This document shows positions 43,576-54,403 of a DNA stretch of 64,000 bases, piece by piece. The notes beneath the pieces are model-generated. The model was not told the DNA's origin, did no database searches, and saw only the letters and a program-made list of their open reading frames with translations. Position numbers and translations under genes: made by a program. How positions within the stretch are numbered: the stretch's first letter is position 1; every line of letters begins with the position of its first letter. The DNA comes from Pyropia yezoensis (Eukaryota > Rhodophyta > Bangiophyceae > Bangiales > Bangiaceae), in the NCBI GenBank assembly GCA_009829735.1, contig CM020620.1:744001-808000 (forward strand). The letters are read 5' to 3'.

Positions 43576-45114
43576 TTATTCCACACCCGGGTCTCCATAC
43601 GGACTGACCAATGGAGTCCCTCGACAAACCGACTCTTCACCACAGCTTGTGGATGGAGAAAGCCACAAAGGTTATTGAGCTTACGGACCCGCTCCGCAAA
43701 GGACAACTCGTCCTCAGTCTCTTCTTGATGAGCTTGCACAAACTCCCCGACTTGAGAAGCCAACGCTGCTTCATCCACCATAGCTCTCAACAACCAGTTG
43801 ACGAGCTCCAAGTAGGACGTCACCTCACCAGCGCCTCCACTTGGGGAACTGGGCATGACGGACATGAGTTCTGTGCGTAGGTCGCCCTTGGTAAACTCCT
43901 GTAGCATGTAGAAAGCCATGCCCTCACTTATGGCATTGTCGTCACAAGCTTTTGTGAAAAGACGTAGAAACTCAAAGACACGGAGGGGAGGAGTTCCATC
44001 CCACTCCGCTTTGTGCCCAAAACAGTGAAGTGCATTCTTCTTGGCACGGCCCATAGCTCGGGCCTGAATAGGACCGTACGCCACGGACCTGTTGTGGAGG
44101 GCGTAGGTCTCACAGTCAAAGATCCTCTGATAGACCGGGTTGGCTGCCTGGATCTTGGGCGGCACCTCACGTTGAGGGAAAAGCCGCTGAGGCAATGGGG
44201 TGAGTTGACCCGCAGTGCCTGTCGTCTGCCGCGGCGAGCTTGGTGTAGCCACCGGCGTTTCCGAGGGGAACTCCCCCGTAAAGGGCGTGCGCCCCACCGA
44301 GAATGGTGTGGCTCCCTCTTTGGGAGTCACAGGGTCGCCCCCGGTTCGGGGCGACCCGAGAAAGGCGTAGGGAGGGATTCCCCCTGCGTCTGCGGGCTCG
44401 AAAGCCCCAATCCGGTCTGGACATTGAGACCATCTGGCAATCTCGCCACAATCTGATTCAGAATAGTATTTGTCATCGTGACCACCAGGTCCGGCAAAGT
44501 CTGCCGCAACACATTGGTCGCTTCCCGACGGACAGTTTCCGCGAGGAGTGGATTATCGACTCCAGTTGAGTCTCGGTCCGTCTCCGAGAGTCCACCTGAG
44601 GGGTAACCACGATCCTCAGGGGTCTCAACCGGGGGCATGGGCGCGAGCCCATCGCCGACCAACGGAGGTCCGCCGTCCTCCGAAAGCCTAGTTGGCGACG
44701 GCTCCAAGCCAAAGTTGGCTCCAACCCGAGTGGATCCCGCGGGGACAGTCCTCTCACCTTGGGACGTTCCCGTTGAGTGTACCACACGGTGGCCGGACTT
44801 CGGCCCACCAACATCAGAAGTGTCACCCGAATGAAGTCCCGACTGAGTCGGGGTGGCCTGTTGCCCGCCCGTACTCCCAGTCCTGCTGGCTTGAGGGACC
44901 TCCAGTCCCTTTGTGACCCGAGTACACCTACCTGTGTCTTACCAGTATTCAAAGGCACTGGAGTACATGCGTCACCCGTGTACTCCCCAGACGACGGGGG
45001 GTCCGATCCAGCCATGTTCGCTAACGATCCGCATGACACGGTCCAAGTTCACCGTTCCTCTGAGACAGAGGGCCCCCTACACCCGGGTGCACCCGGAGGT
45101 AAAGTTTACCTCTG

Positions 45115-45132
45115 TCCCCTGCTGCTCCACCA
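45115..45132 (-). promoter_or_regulatory. Primer binding site of element D
   Basis: On the minus strand it reads TGGTGGAGCAGCAGGGGA, identical to the PBS of B and E, two bases inside the 5' LTR. Confidence 0.85.
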
Positions 45133-45134
45133 AA

Positions 45135-45601
45135 TGTGGCAAAAACCACTGGCACACGCGACACCCAAGTTGAGGCGGTGCGCAAGGGCTGCCTCCCGTG
45201 TCGGGGGAACCGGAAGAAGTGCAAGTCGCACACACACTGTCCCTGTTGTGGGGCAATCCCCCCACTGACAAACAAGAAGATGGTGTGTGGGCCAGCAGTT
45301 TCTTGGTCGGGACGGGGAAGCGAGGCCAAGCCCCGCTGTCCCTCCCCTTACCCCCCCAGAGTCCCCTCAGAATCTCGCCACTCAGAATCTCCTACCCCAG
45401 CACCTGCCCACCGGGCCACACGAAAATTCAAGACGATACATGCAGAAAATCATCAAATCCATGTTGGATTTACGATTAAGCAATGTATCCCTGACTTAGG
45501 GAAATTCGGGATCAAATGCAAAGGGAGGATGGGTCAGACCAGTTGTCCCCCGTCCCAGTATGGCGCGCTCTGCTCCCCTGCTTGGGGCCAGTTCTGCCAC
45601 A
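45135..45601 (-). repeat. Element D 5' LTR (467 bp)
   Basis: On the plus strand it runs from TGTGGCAAAA to TTCTGCCACA, with 6-bp inverted ends. It aligns with 24488-24957. The bases following it (TCTAC) do not match those preceding the other LTR (CTGCG), so no target duplication remains. Confidence 0.88.
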
Positions 45602-45986
45602 TCTACCCAAGCGCGAAAGACGACGGGCGTGCCGACCAAGGCGGGGGAGATGGAGAGAGGGGCGGCGGGTCGTCTTATGGCGGCGCGCGCTGCGCCGGCC
45701 CGACCCGTGCGGCTGCCCACAGCCACGCCGAGGCCCACAGGCCGTCTTTGGAACAAGTGTTGATCAATAATGAGGAAATGGGACGGACCGGCCGCAAGAG
45801 CGGAAAGCGACAGCTATTACCGTTAAGGCAAAAAAGACAGTCCTTTATCGCCCGGACGTTCGATGGGGAGCAAGCCAGCCCGACGGAGGCGGCGTGCCCC
45901 CACGTCGAAGATAAGGGCGAAACATCATTCCGTTCGAGCGAACGAGCGGAGGCTGAAAGGCCGATCGCTACGAGCATGGCAAACAA
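45602..45986. other. Unassigned spacer right of the retrotransposon nest
   Basis: This is 385 bp of mixed composition. Short open frames exist on both strands but none has a recognisable domain or a credible start. It is probably host DNA. Confidence 0.4.
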
Positions 45987-47058
45987 TAGAGGGTTTTTGT
46001 CGATCCGTTTGGTGCATATCTCATGGATATCTCGTGGACATTTTGCTCTCCAGCGACGCTGGCAGCGGATCAGAAAACTCCTGCGCTCAGAGGGTCTTTG
46101 TCGATCCGTTTTTTGATGGAGTTCGCGGTTGTGGGATTTGATTCCAACACAGTACTCGTCGGGTTGCCCCATATGTCACCGCCCTGTCTTCGTCCTCGCC
46201 CTCGTCCCCGCCCTCGCCCTTGTCCCCGCCCTCGCCCCCTCCCTCGTTCTCGCCCCAGTCTCCGTTTCGGTCCTCGTCTCGCTTGAGCGGCCCGTTCTTG
46301 TCCTCAAAAGCAAACCGGTTCTTCTGTTGGTAACAGCGATCCCGCAGCTTCTTGCCGTCCGTGCGCAGCGTCGCCTGAGGGTGCTCAATGAAGCTGTACA
46401 CGGAAGCACCAAAGCGCTTTGCGGCCTCGGGATACGGAGTGACGTGGGCACCTGCGCCAACAACAACTTTCACAGCCAGGAGGTCGTCGTGCTCTGTCCA
46501 CCGCGGGCGGGCGTGCTTTACTCGGCTAGGTAGGAACTCGCCCACGCTCTCACTCTCAAGCCTGCCCTCCTTTCGGTTAGGGCGCACATCTCCAGTATCC
46601 TCAGTGCTTTGCACAGTCTCTGGCAGCACGGACACTGGACCACAGAACGCCGAGCCAACCGGCGAGGAGCCCCCGGCACTGCCCCCGGCCCAAGGCGCTG
46701 CGTCTGTGCCCATGACGACCGAGAGAGCAACGCTCTGCTGCGGCACGCGCAGCGACGCGGGCACCAACGGAGGACGGCGAAGCCAGCAGCACGGGAACAT
46801 AGAACCCCTGCACAGGCGCTGTGCTTCGTACACGAAATTGTCACACCTCCCTTAAGTCCCTTTCTGACACTGGCCTGACCGCCCCAGCAGGGGGGGTGCG
46901 CATATCGACGGGTTGTGGATAGAAGCCCCCTCTTTATCACAAGTGGAAAGAGAATTTCCGATCCATGCTGCCGTCTCATATGCGTGGAAGTATCTTGCGC
47001 TCTTTATCCCGTCGAGATATCCACGAGATAGTCACAACTTATCGACAAAAACCCTTTA
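45987..47058. mobile_element. Small DNA transposon with about 45-bp terminal inverted repeats
   Basis: The left end reads TAGAGGGTTTTTGTCGAT and the complement of the right end reads TAAAGGGTTTTTGTCGAT. Similarity continues inward (ATCTCRTGGATATCTCG) for about 45 bases. The three flanking bases are CAA on both sides, a possible target duplication. A second copy of the left-end motif (AGGGTCTTTGTCGATCCG) occurs at about 46088. The only ORF is a Myb/SANT-like protein; no transposase is seen. A PIF/Harbinger-like or other Myb-carrying superfamily is possible. Confidence 0.65.
46087..46833 (-). CDS. Myb/SANT-like protein inside the TIR transposon
   Basis: This is a frame of 248 residues; the true start could be the ATG at 46833 or a later one (MGTDAAPWAGG at 46713). 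A Myb/SANT-like helix bundle is suggested at about residues 108-175 (RWTEHDDLLAVKVVVG, then RTDGKKLRDRCYQQKNRF), a DNA-binding type often encoded by Harbinger-like transposons and by trihelix proteins. It is followed by an acidic Asp/Glu/Gly repeat region (GGGEGGDKGEGGDEGEDED) encoded by an imperfect CCCTCGTCCCCG-type tandem repeat at 46186-46260. The stop lies in the inner copy of the TIR motif. Domain assignment is by eye only. Confidence 0.45.
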   Translation of the reverse strand: MYEAQRLCRGSMFPCCWLRRPPLVPASLRVPQQSVALSVVMGTDAAPWAGGSAGGSSPVGSAFCGPVSVLPETVQSTEDTGDVRPNRKEGRLESESVGEFLPSRVKHARPRWTEHDDLLAVKVVVGAGAHVTPYPEAAKRFGASVYSFIEHPQATLRTDGKKLRDRCYQQKNRFAFEDKNGPLKRDEDRNGDWGENEGGGEGGDKGEGGDEGEDEDRAVTYGATRRVLCWNQIPQPRTPSKNGSTKTL

Positions 47059-47843
47059 CAAAAGAAACGTAGTCCCCCAAAGGGCTCGCGACAAGTGGTC
47101 CCGAACCAACCAGGTTGGGGCCACCATTCAGGGGGGCTACAAGTACGTAAATATCAAATTTCGGTATGAACGGCGGGTAAGCCACATCCCGTCCCGGCGT
47201 TGTACAATTGTACAACGTCGCGCTCCGCCGACGACGAGAATCCTGGAAAGTTACACGGAGAAAGCGGCAAATAACAAAGCAAAAAAAAAAGGAAAACAAG
47301 GTCAAGGCGACTTTGGCCTGGACGTCGGTTGTTGACGGCCAGCACACGCGAGTGCAGCGGCGCGCCGGCCTGCCGCGCTTGGCCACTGCGTCCAGCGGTT
47401 CCCGTGCGGGGACCGCCCGGCGGCCCGTCTGGTCACCGTCACCGCCACGGTCACAAAGGGGTGGACGCCCCCACGGCGGCCTCACCACATCTCCGGGCGG
47501 GCCCAAACGGGGCACCCACCCCGCGCAGGGACAATGGGCTGTGCGGCTGCCCCGTACGTGCAGTACAGTACCGTACCGTACGCGGGCGAGCCGCGCGAGT
47601 GCCTGCTGGTAGGTGGTATGTATCCCAGGCCGTCGGCGGCAAGTCACGCGCGTGCCGTACGCGCCCACACACACGGCCCCACAGAGGCAAAGATGGAGTA
47701 CAGGCCTTCCCATACCCCCGCGCCACGGCGCCAGCGCAGCGCACACGCGTGGATGGATGGCACTGAGCACCACGCGCGTCTCCCCCCCCCCCCCCCCCCC
47801 CCACACGTCACCCCCCTTCCCCTCCGGCCCAACCGGTCGCACC
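47059..47843. other. Intergenic region between the TIR transposon and the HAT-repeat gene
   Basis: It contains a perfect 20-bp palindrome at 47198-47217 (half site CGTTGTACAA), a nine-A run near 47281 and a run of about 22 C at 47780-47803. It would include the 3' untranslated region of the gene to the right. No gene is supported. Confidence 0.5.
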
Positions 47844-50800
47844 CTACGGGTACCTGCCCTCGCCCTCCCACCCGAGCAGCGCCGCCACCTCCCCCCCGTC
47901 GGCCACCCCATCGGCCGCCGCGGCGAGCGCGTCCGCCTCGGCCACCTCCCCCGCCCGGCGGGCCACCCCCGCCAGCGCCTTCCACGCCGGCCCGTGGGAG
48001 GGGTCCGCCGCGAGCGCCCGCCGCAGCAGCGGCGCCACCACCGCGTCGCCACCCCCCCCACCGGCCGCCCCACCCCCCCCCCCCCCCCGCCGCCGCCGCC
48101 GCCGCCGCCACCGCCACGATCGTCACGGTCGCCGTCCCGCCCGCCGGCAGCGGCAGCGGCAGCACCCGCCGCCGCCGCGCCCACCTCCAGCCCCGCCCAC
48201 GCAGTGAGGATGGGCGCCGCCGCCGGCGACGCGCCCGCCGCCGCCGCCGCCGCCGCGTAGTGCCGCCGCGCGGCGGCGATGTTGCCCGCCGCGGCGGCGG
48301 CGGCGGCGGCCGCCGCGGCCAGCGACGGCGAGCCGGGCGTCGCCGCGGCGGCGGCGGTGAGCAGCGCCGCCGCCGCGTCGGGGCGGCCCGCCGCCGCCTC
48401 CACCCCCGCCGCCGCCACTGCAATCGCGTCGGCGGGGGTGGCGGCCGCCGCAGAGGCGGCGGCCAGCAGCGCCCGCGCGGCGGCCACCGCTTCCGCAGAC
48501 GGGGGGGACGCGGGGGTCTCCGCCGCCGCCGCCGCCGCCGCCGCCGCGGCGGCGGCAGCTCCGTACACCCCCCCTCCCCCCAGCGGCCCGCCCCCACCGT
48601 CGACACCCCCCCCCCCGCCGTCGGTGCCGCCGTCCCCCCCCGCCGGCGGCCGCACCAGCAGCAGCGCGGCGGCGGTATAGCCGAGCGCGTCGGCCGGGTC
48701 TGCCTCCCGGGCGGCGGCGTACCACCGCAGCGCGGCGGCGGGATCGCCCGCCGCCGCCTCGAGCGCCCCTCGCGCGTGCGCGACCGCCGCCGACCGGGGC
48801 GCCGCCACGGCGGCCGCCGCGTACGCCGCCCGCGCCGCGTCCACATTGCCCGACCCCCGCTCGAGGCGGCCCGCCACCAGCAGCGCCGCGGGGGAGGCCG
48901 GGTCGAGCGCCGCGGCCCGGCGGAGGAGCGCCCGCCCCACCGCCGCCGCGCCGCGGCCGCCCCACTCCACCCCCGCCCAGGCGGTGAGGAGGCGGGCGGC
49001 CGCCGCCGCGGGGGCGGCGGCCAGGCCGGCGCTGCCCGTGGCGGCCAGCGCCGCCGCCGCCGCGTCGGCGGCGGCGCCGCCGGGGGGCAGCGCCCGCGGC
49101 GGGGGGGCCACCCCGCCGCCGCCGCCCCCGTCCCCGCCGCCGTCGGGCCGTCCCGCGGCGGCGGCGGCGGCAGTGGAAAGGCCGCCGCTCCCAGTGAGGG
49201 CGGCGAGCCCCCGGGACAGCACCGCCACCGCCTCGCCGTACCGGCGGCGGCGGGCCTCGAGGCGGGCCCACGCCTCCCACGCGCCCCCCCGGGGGTCCGC
49301 CGCGGCGGCCGCCGCGTACAGTTCTCGCGCCCGCTCCACCGCGCCGGCGCGCTCCTCCAGGCGCGCCCACCCCAGCCACAGCGGCGCCGCCACGTCGACG
49401 GGTCCGCCGCCGCCACCGCCACCACCGCCGCCGCCGCCACCACCGCCAGTGGCGTGCCCATCCCCAACGCGGCCCGCGGCGGCCGCGGCGGCGGCCGACG
49501 CTGCCGCCGCGGGGGTGGCACCCACCACCGCCGCCGCATCGGCGGCGGCGGCGGTGCGGCCGCCCGCGGCGGCGGCCGCCGCGGCGGCTGCCGCGGATAG
49601 CACCACCACGGGCGGCGACGGGGGCCGCCAGCCCCCCCCCCCCCCCCCCCCCCCGACGCCCCTCGCGGCGGCGACGCCGCCGCCCCCCCACGCCGCCGCC
49701 GCCGCCGCCGCCACCGCCGCGGTGCCCGCCGCGTAGACGGCACGCGCGGCGGCCACGCCGCCACGGCCCTCCTCTAGCCGCGCCCACGCCGCGTAGACGG
49801 TGGCCACCCCGTCGGCGGCGCCGCCACCCCCCCCCCCACCACCACCACCACCGCCAACGCCACCGCCCGCTGCGGCGGCGGCCGCCGCCGCCGCCGCCGC
49901 CGCCCGCAGCGCGTCGACGGCCGCGTCGGCCCTGCCCGCCTCCTTTTCCATATGCGCCAGCGACAGCCACGCGGGCGTATACGCGGGCTCCCCCGCCACT
50001 GCCTCGCGCAGCAGCGCCGTCGCGCGGCGCCGGTCGCCCGCGGCGCGTTCCGCCAGCGCCCACGCGTGGCGGATGCGGGTGGCGGTGGTGGGCGGCGCGG
50101 CCGCCGCGGCGGCCGCCGCCACGCCGGCGGCATAGACGGCGCGCGCGGCGGCGGGGCCGGCCAGGCGGCCGGCCAGCTCCCCGCGGCACCGCCACGCCGA
50201 CGGGGCGGTGGGGTCAACGGCGGTGGCGGCTTCCGCCAGGCGCAGCGCGGCGGGCAGGGCGCCGGCCAGGACGGCCAGGTCCGAGCGGGAGCGGAGGCTC
50301 GCCGCGAGCGTCGCCACCAGCCCGCGGGTGTGGCGGGGGGAGAGGGCCCGGTGCGCCACGCCGCCGCCGGCGCCGTCACCAACGCCAAAGCCGACGGCGC
50401 CGCCACTGACGGCGGCGTCGACGGGGGGGGCGGCGGCGGCGGCCGACGCGGCGGCGCCTGTCCCGGGCGCCACCGCCGCCGTCGACCGGAGGGCGGCGGT
50501 GGCCAGCGCCGCCGCCGCCACATCCGCCGGGTCGTTGCCGCCGTCACCGAGGTCCACCCCCCCCAGCCCCCCCCACAGCTCCCCCCCACCCTCTGCCTCG
50601 TCCCCCTCCTCTGTGGCGACAACAAACAGCACCGGGGCAGCCCAGCCGGCTGCGCCCAGCTCGTCGGGCGGGCGCACCCCCCCCCGCGCCAGCGCGGCGG
50701 CCGACAGGCGCCCTGCGGTGGCGAGCAGCGCCGCCGCCCGGCGCGCCGCGCCGCCCCGCGCGGCGGCGGCGCGGCCCCAGGCGAGCCACAGCCGCCCGTC

Positions 50801-50985
50801 GCCGGGCCGCGCCGCCACCGCCCGGCGGTACGCCCGGTCGGCCCGGTCGTACTGCCGGGCGGCGGCGTCGAGGTCGGCGAGCGCCAGCCACACCGACGCC
50901 GCAATGGTGCTCCGCGCCGCCGACGCGGGGGTGCCGGCGGCCACCCCACCGGGGGCAAGGCGCTGCCCCCGGCTGCTGCTGCTGC

Positions 50986-51023
<38 letters not shown>

Positions 51024-52096
51024 TCGTCTGCGTCGGCATCGGCGACAGCGATGGCCGCGCCCGTAACCCCCCCCGGGGCACCCGCGGCGACGACCACCTC
51101 TGCGGCCTCCTCAAGCAGCCGCCGCGCGGCCGCCACCCCGCCCCCCTCCCCCGCCGACGCCACCCCCGCGGGCGACCGCTCCAGCGCAGCCCACTCGAGC
51201 AGCACCCCCGCCACCCCGTCCACCGCCGCCGCCGCCGCCGCGCTCGCCGCCGTCACACCGCCCCCGCCACCACCACCACCGCCGCCGCCGCCGCCGCCGC
51301 CACCCGCGCCCGCCGCGAACGCAAAATCGGCGGCAGCGGCAACCGCCGCTGCCGTTTCCGCCGCCGACCGCCGCGCCGTTACCGCGGCCGCCGCGTAGTG
51401 CGCGCGTGCGCGGCCAACGTTGCCATCCCGCGCCTCGACGCGCGCGGTGGCGGCGGCGAGCGCCACCGCCGACGCGGCGTCGGCGGCAGCGTCGGCGGCG
51501 GCGGCGGCCGCCCCATGGCGGCGGCGGCCTCGCCCGCCCGCCCCCCCCGCGGCGCCCCCCCCGCCCCGCGGGGCGGCGGCCAGCACCGCCCGCGCGGCGG
51601 CGGGCCCCGACACCGCCTCGGCCGCCTCGGCGGCGGCCGCCCGCAAGAGCCCATCCGTCGGGTTGGCCGCCACCCCCGCGCGAAGCACCGCCGCCGCCTC
51701 GACCGCCCGGTACGAAGCGCCGCCGCCGCCGCCACCACCCCCAGCACACGCGGGCGGCACGGCGGGCTCGGCCACCTCTGCCGCCGCGGCCGCGGGGGTG
51801 ACCGTCGCCCAGTCGGGGGCGAGGCCCTCGCCGACCAGCTGCGCCAGCTGCCCCCACGCGCGCCCGTTGGCCGCGTCCGCCCCCACCGACGCCGCCCACT
51901 TGCGCGCCGCCGACGCGTAGCGGCCGCGGCCCATCTCTGACCACGCCCACCCCCGCCAGAGGGCGCCCCAGTGCGGCGCCGCGGCCGCCCCCGCCACCCA
52001 CACCGCCCGCTCCGCGTCGTCGGCTGCCGCGTCGGCCGCCGCCGTGATGGCGGCGGGCGTCGTTGCCACCACGTCCCCCCCTGCTGCATCTGCGGT

Positions 52097-52140
<44 letters not shown>

Positions 52141-52921
52141 GGCCGGCCAGGTCGGCGGCGAGCGGGTAGAGCGCCCCGTGGGTGGGCTCGTCGGCCACTC
52201 CCGCCGCGAGCGCGGCGGCCGCCCCCGCCGCGTCGCCCGCCGCGAGGCGCGCGCGCGCCTGCAGCTGGTGCAGCGCCCCGCGGGTGCCCGCCGTCACGGC
52301 CGGGATGCGGGCGTCGAGGAGCGCCGCCGCCGCCGCGGGCCGCGGCGGGGAGGCGCCCAGCTCCAACGCCGCCGCCCGGGACAGCAGGTGCGCATTGTCG
52401 GGGCAGGCGGCGAGGCCCCGCGCGAGCACCGCCCGCCGGGCTGCGGGGGCGGGCGTCAGCCGCGCCAGCACCGACCATGACCGCCCGTCGGTGGGGTGGG
52501 CGGCGAGGTGCGCCTCTAGGGCGGCGGGCGTCTGGGGGGGGGGGGGGGGGCGCCGCCGCCGCCGTCGACCACCGCCACCGCCGCCGCTGCCACCGACGCC
52601 GCTGCCGCCGCCGCCACCGCTGCCACTGCTGCCGCTGCCGCCGCTGCCGCTGCCGCTGCCGCTGGCGGCGCTGTTGGCGTTGCCACGCCAGGGCTGGGGG
52701 GCAGGGGGGGAACGCGACGGCTGCGCCGCCGACGCGGCGGCGTTGGCCCAGACGGCGGGCGGCGGCAGCGGGAGGGCGGGCGCCCCTGCCGCCCGCGATG
52801 GCCGCCTCGTCTCTGCGGCAGCCGCCGCCGCTGCCACTATTGACGCCGGGGGGGGCACCCAGGAGGACGCCCGCAAGCCCGGTATGCCAGCCGAGACGAG
52901 GAAGGCCGGCTGCTGCTGCAT
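47844..52921 (-). CDS. HAT/TPR-repeat RNA-maturation-type protein (Mbb1/HCF107-like), one homopolymer frameshift
   Basis: A very Ala/Gly-rich protein of about 1690 residues built from half-a-TPR helical repeats. Examples are AWLSLAHMEKEAGRADAAV, VYAAWARLEEGRGGVAAA, WLGWARLEERAGAVERAREL, WEAWARLEARRRRYGEAV and LLVAGRLERGSGNVDAAR. HAT proteins act in RNA processing; this spacing recalls Mbb1/HCF107, which stabilise plastid psbB/psbH transcripts, but Prp6- or Clf1-type splicing factors are alternatives. The ATG at 52921 (MQQQPAFLVSAGIPG) is preferred over 53161, because the upstream part looks like a pyrimidine-rich leader and the N-terminus could be a plastid transit peptide. In the 16-18 base C/G run near 48072-48090 the frame shifts: the continuing HAT motif (PLLRRALAADPSHGPAWKAL) is in another frame and stops at 47844. 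Runs of Gly codons up to 14 long separate the repeats. Confidence 0.6.
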
Positions 52922-54403
52922 GGTGGCTGCCCACGCGTGCAAGACAGATACGGGGGGGGGAAAGGAGGGAGGGAGGGGAGAGCCGAGTAGAGGAGCGAAG
53001 GACGCTAGACTGGCCACCGCGGCGGAGCTACGGGGGAGGGCGGGTTGGGGCAGGAACGGCGGGCGGGTGAGGGGGGGGGACGACGCGGGACCAGCTGGAG
53101 AGCAGGCAAGAGGAGATCCACCACCGCGAAGGAGACGGCACGTGGCCAAGGCATCCAACAAAGTACTTACATCTATCTAATCGCAAGGGGCCCTCTTAGT
53201 GTGGCCAAACACAACATTGGCTGTCAAGCCGGCCGAAGCGAGCGACCGGCCCGGCCGAGTTGTCCAAAACAAAAAAAGATCGGGGGGGGGGGGGCGCGGG
53301 GCCAATGGAAAACCGGCGTGCAGCCAAAGTCCAAGAGAACCCAAACCGCTGGCGAGGCGGCGCGCCCGACGGCGGCGTGCCAATTCGGCCCGTCGCACGG
53401 CGTGCGCCGACCGCCGGGCGCACCGCCACCGCCAGCAGCACGTGGGGGGGCACCCCCAGATCTCCCCACCCAGGGCGGGCACGCGCGGGGGTGCGCGCGT
53501 GGAGGGCGGGCGGGGGGGGGGGGGCGGCTCCCCTGTCCCCCACCACACGGTTGGACGGGCAGTCACCCGCACGATCCCCAAACACGCGTATCGGCGGCGT
53601 GCGCCGCCCACGGCCGCCCACGGCCGCCGCTGCCCGCAGGCGGCGCGCCACCCGGCCGCCGGCCGCCGGCCACCGTGGCGGGCGCCGCCCGCCCACCCGC
53701 CAGGCGCCCTCCCTCCCCGTGTCCGCGGGCCGGCGGTGCCGCAAGTGAGCCGGCGGCGGACCCTCGCACAGGCGGGCCCTCGGGGTGATGGCCATCGGTT
53801 CTCGCTCAGGAGGGCGTAAGGCGCGCCGGTGAGAGCAGTGGGGGGAGGGGAGGGGATGGGGTAGGGGGGGGGGGGGGGGGGCACCACCCCGCGCCGCCGC
53901 CCGCCGCCGTGCCCCGTAGTCCTTTTGGTGGCCGCCGCGGCCGTTTGGGTACCGGAGGGGCAACTGGGGAAAGCAAGGGGGAAGGGGGCGCGAATTGGGA
54001 GTGGGGGAAATAGCAGGGGATGGGGGATTGGGGGTGGCGACGCAGACCAGGGGCGGAGGAGAGGGAGGGGACGGTGGGAGGCGGGGGGGCACCCCCCGCC
54101 GTGCGGGATACAGCTCCCTTCCGCCATGGCAGCCGTGGCGGCAGCGTCGGCGGCGGCGGCGACAGCGTCAGCAGGGGCGGAGGTCGCGACCGCAACGGCG
54201 GCGTCGGCAGCCGTCAGAGCAGCGGTAGCTCTGCGGCGGCAGCGCGCGCCCACACCCCCCAGGATGGGGGCACCGTGCCGGTTAGCCGGGCGCCCCGAAA
54301 CAGCAGCGCTGCCAGCACACCCCCAGCTGGAGGTGCCGGACGGGTTGGGAAGACGATGGGGGGGGTGCGCGCCCCTCCCCGCCCCCGGCCGAGGTTCGAT
54401 CCA
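52922..54403. other. Intergenic region, leader of the HAT gene and downstream of the TFIIS-like gene
   Basis: This is very GC-rich with long open frames on both strands that reflect base composition and not coding. It contains G runs at 53281-53293 and 53513-53523 and a C/G run at 53866-53881. The stretch 52930-53160 is purine-rich on the plus strand, fitting a pyrimidine-rich 5' leader for the minus-strand gene. No domain was recognised. Confidence 0.45.

Larger units (their letters stand above)
42877..45015 (-). pseudogene. gag: Element D gag, frameshifted
   Basis: The likely start is ATG at 45015 (MAGSDPPSSGEYTGD). Fragments then cover a Pro/Gly-rich N-terminus, a capsid region (LRVFEFLRLFTKACDDNAISEG read in two pieces near 43950) and a coiled basic stretch near 43300. 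The zinc knuckle is CWNCNSDGHWAYDC near 43110-43155. The original end is GGA AAC GAA TGA at 42877-42888. A tRNA-like sequence interrupts or replaces part of the frame near 43490-43575. Several frame changes make it non-coding now. Confidence 0.82.
36858..45601 (-). mobile_element. Element D, main part: decayed Ty3/gypsy chromovirus
   Basis: It contains the antisense ORF remnant, pol (42889 to 38908), gag (45015 to 42877), PBS (45115-45132) and 5' LTR (45135-45601). The remainder of its 3' end is at 24488-25298, left of the E insertion. Without E it is about 9.5 kb. Coding regions have many frameshifts and the RT active site is mutated. Confidence 0.88.

Noticed and set aside
45136..46116. A 326-codon plus-strand frame across the right end of D.
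   Set aside because: The first half is LTR sequence in antisense and the rest is spacer and TIR. The same LTR frame also occurs at 24488 without continuation, so it is not a gene.
47534..53180. Several very long plus-strand frames (up to about 690 codons) opposite the HAT-repeat gene.
   Set aside because: They consist of Arg/Pro/Gly/Ala strings produced by reading GCC/GGC codons in other frames. None has a domain or repeats, while the minus frame shows regular HAT repeats.
53177..54253. Minus-strand frames of 298 and 358 codons between the two large host genes.
   Set aside because: They are Pro/Arg/Ala-rich with no ordered region and overlap each other in different frames, as expected from base composition.
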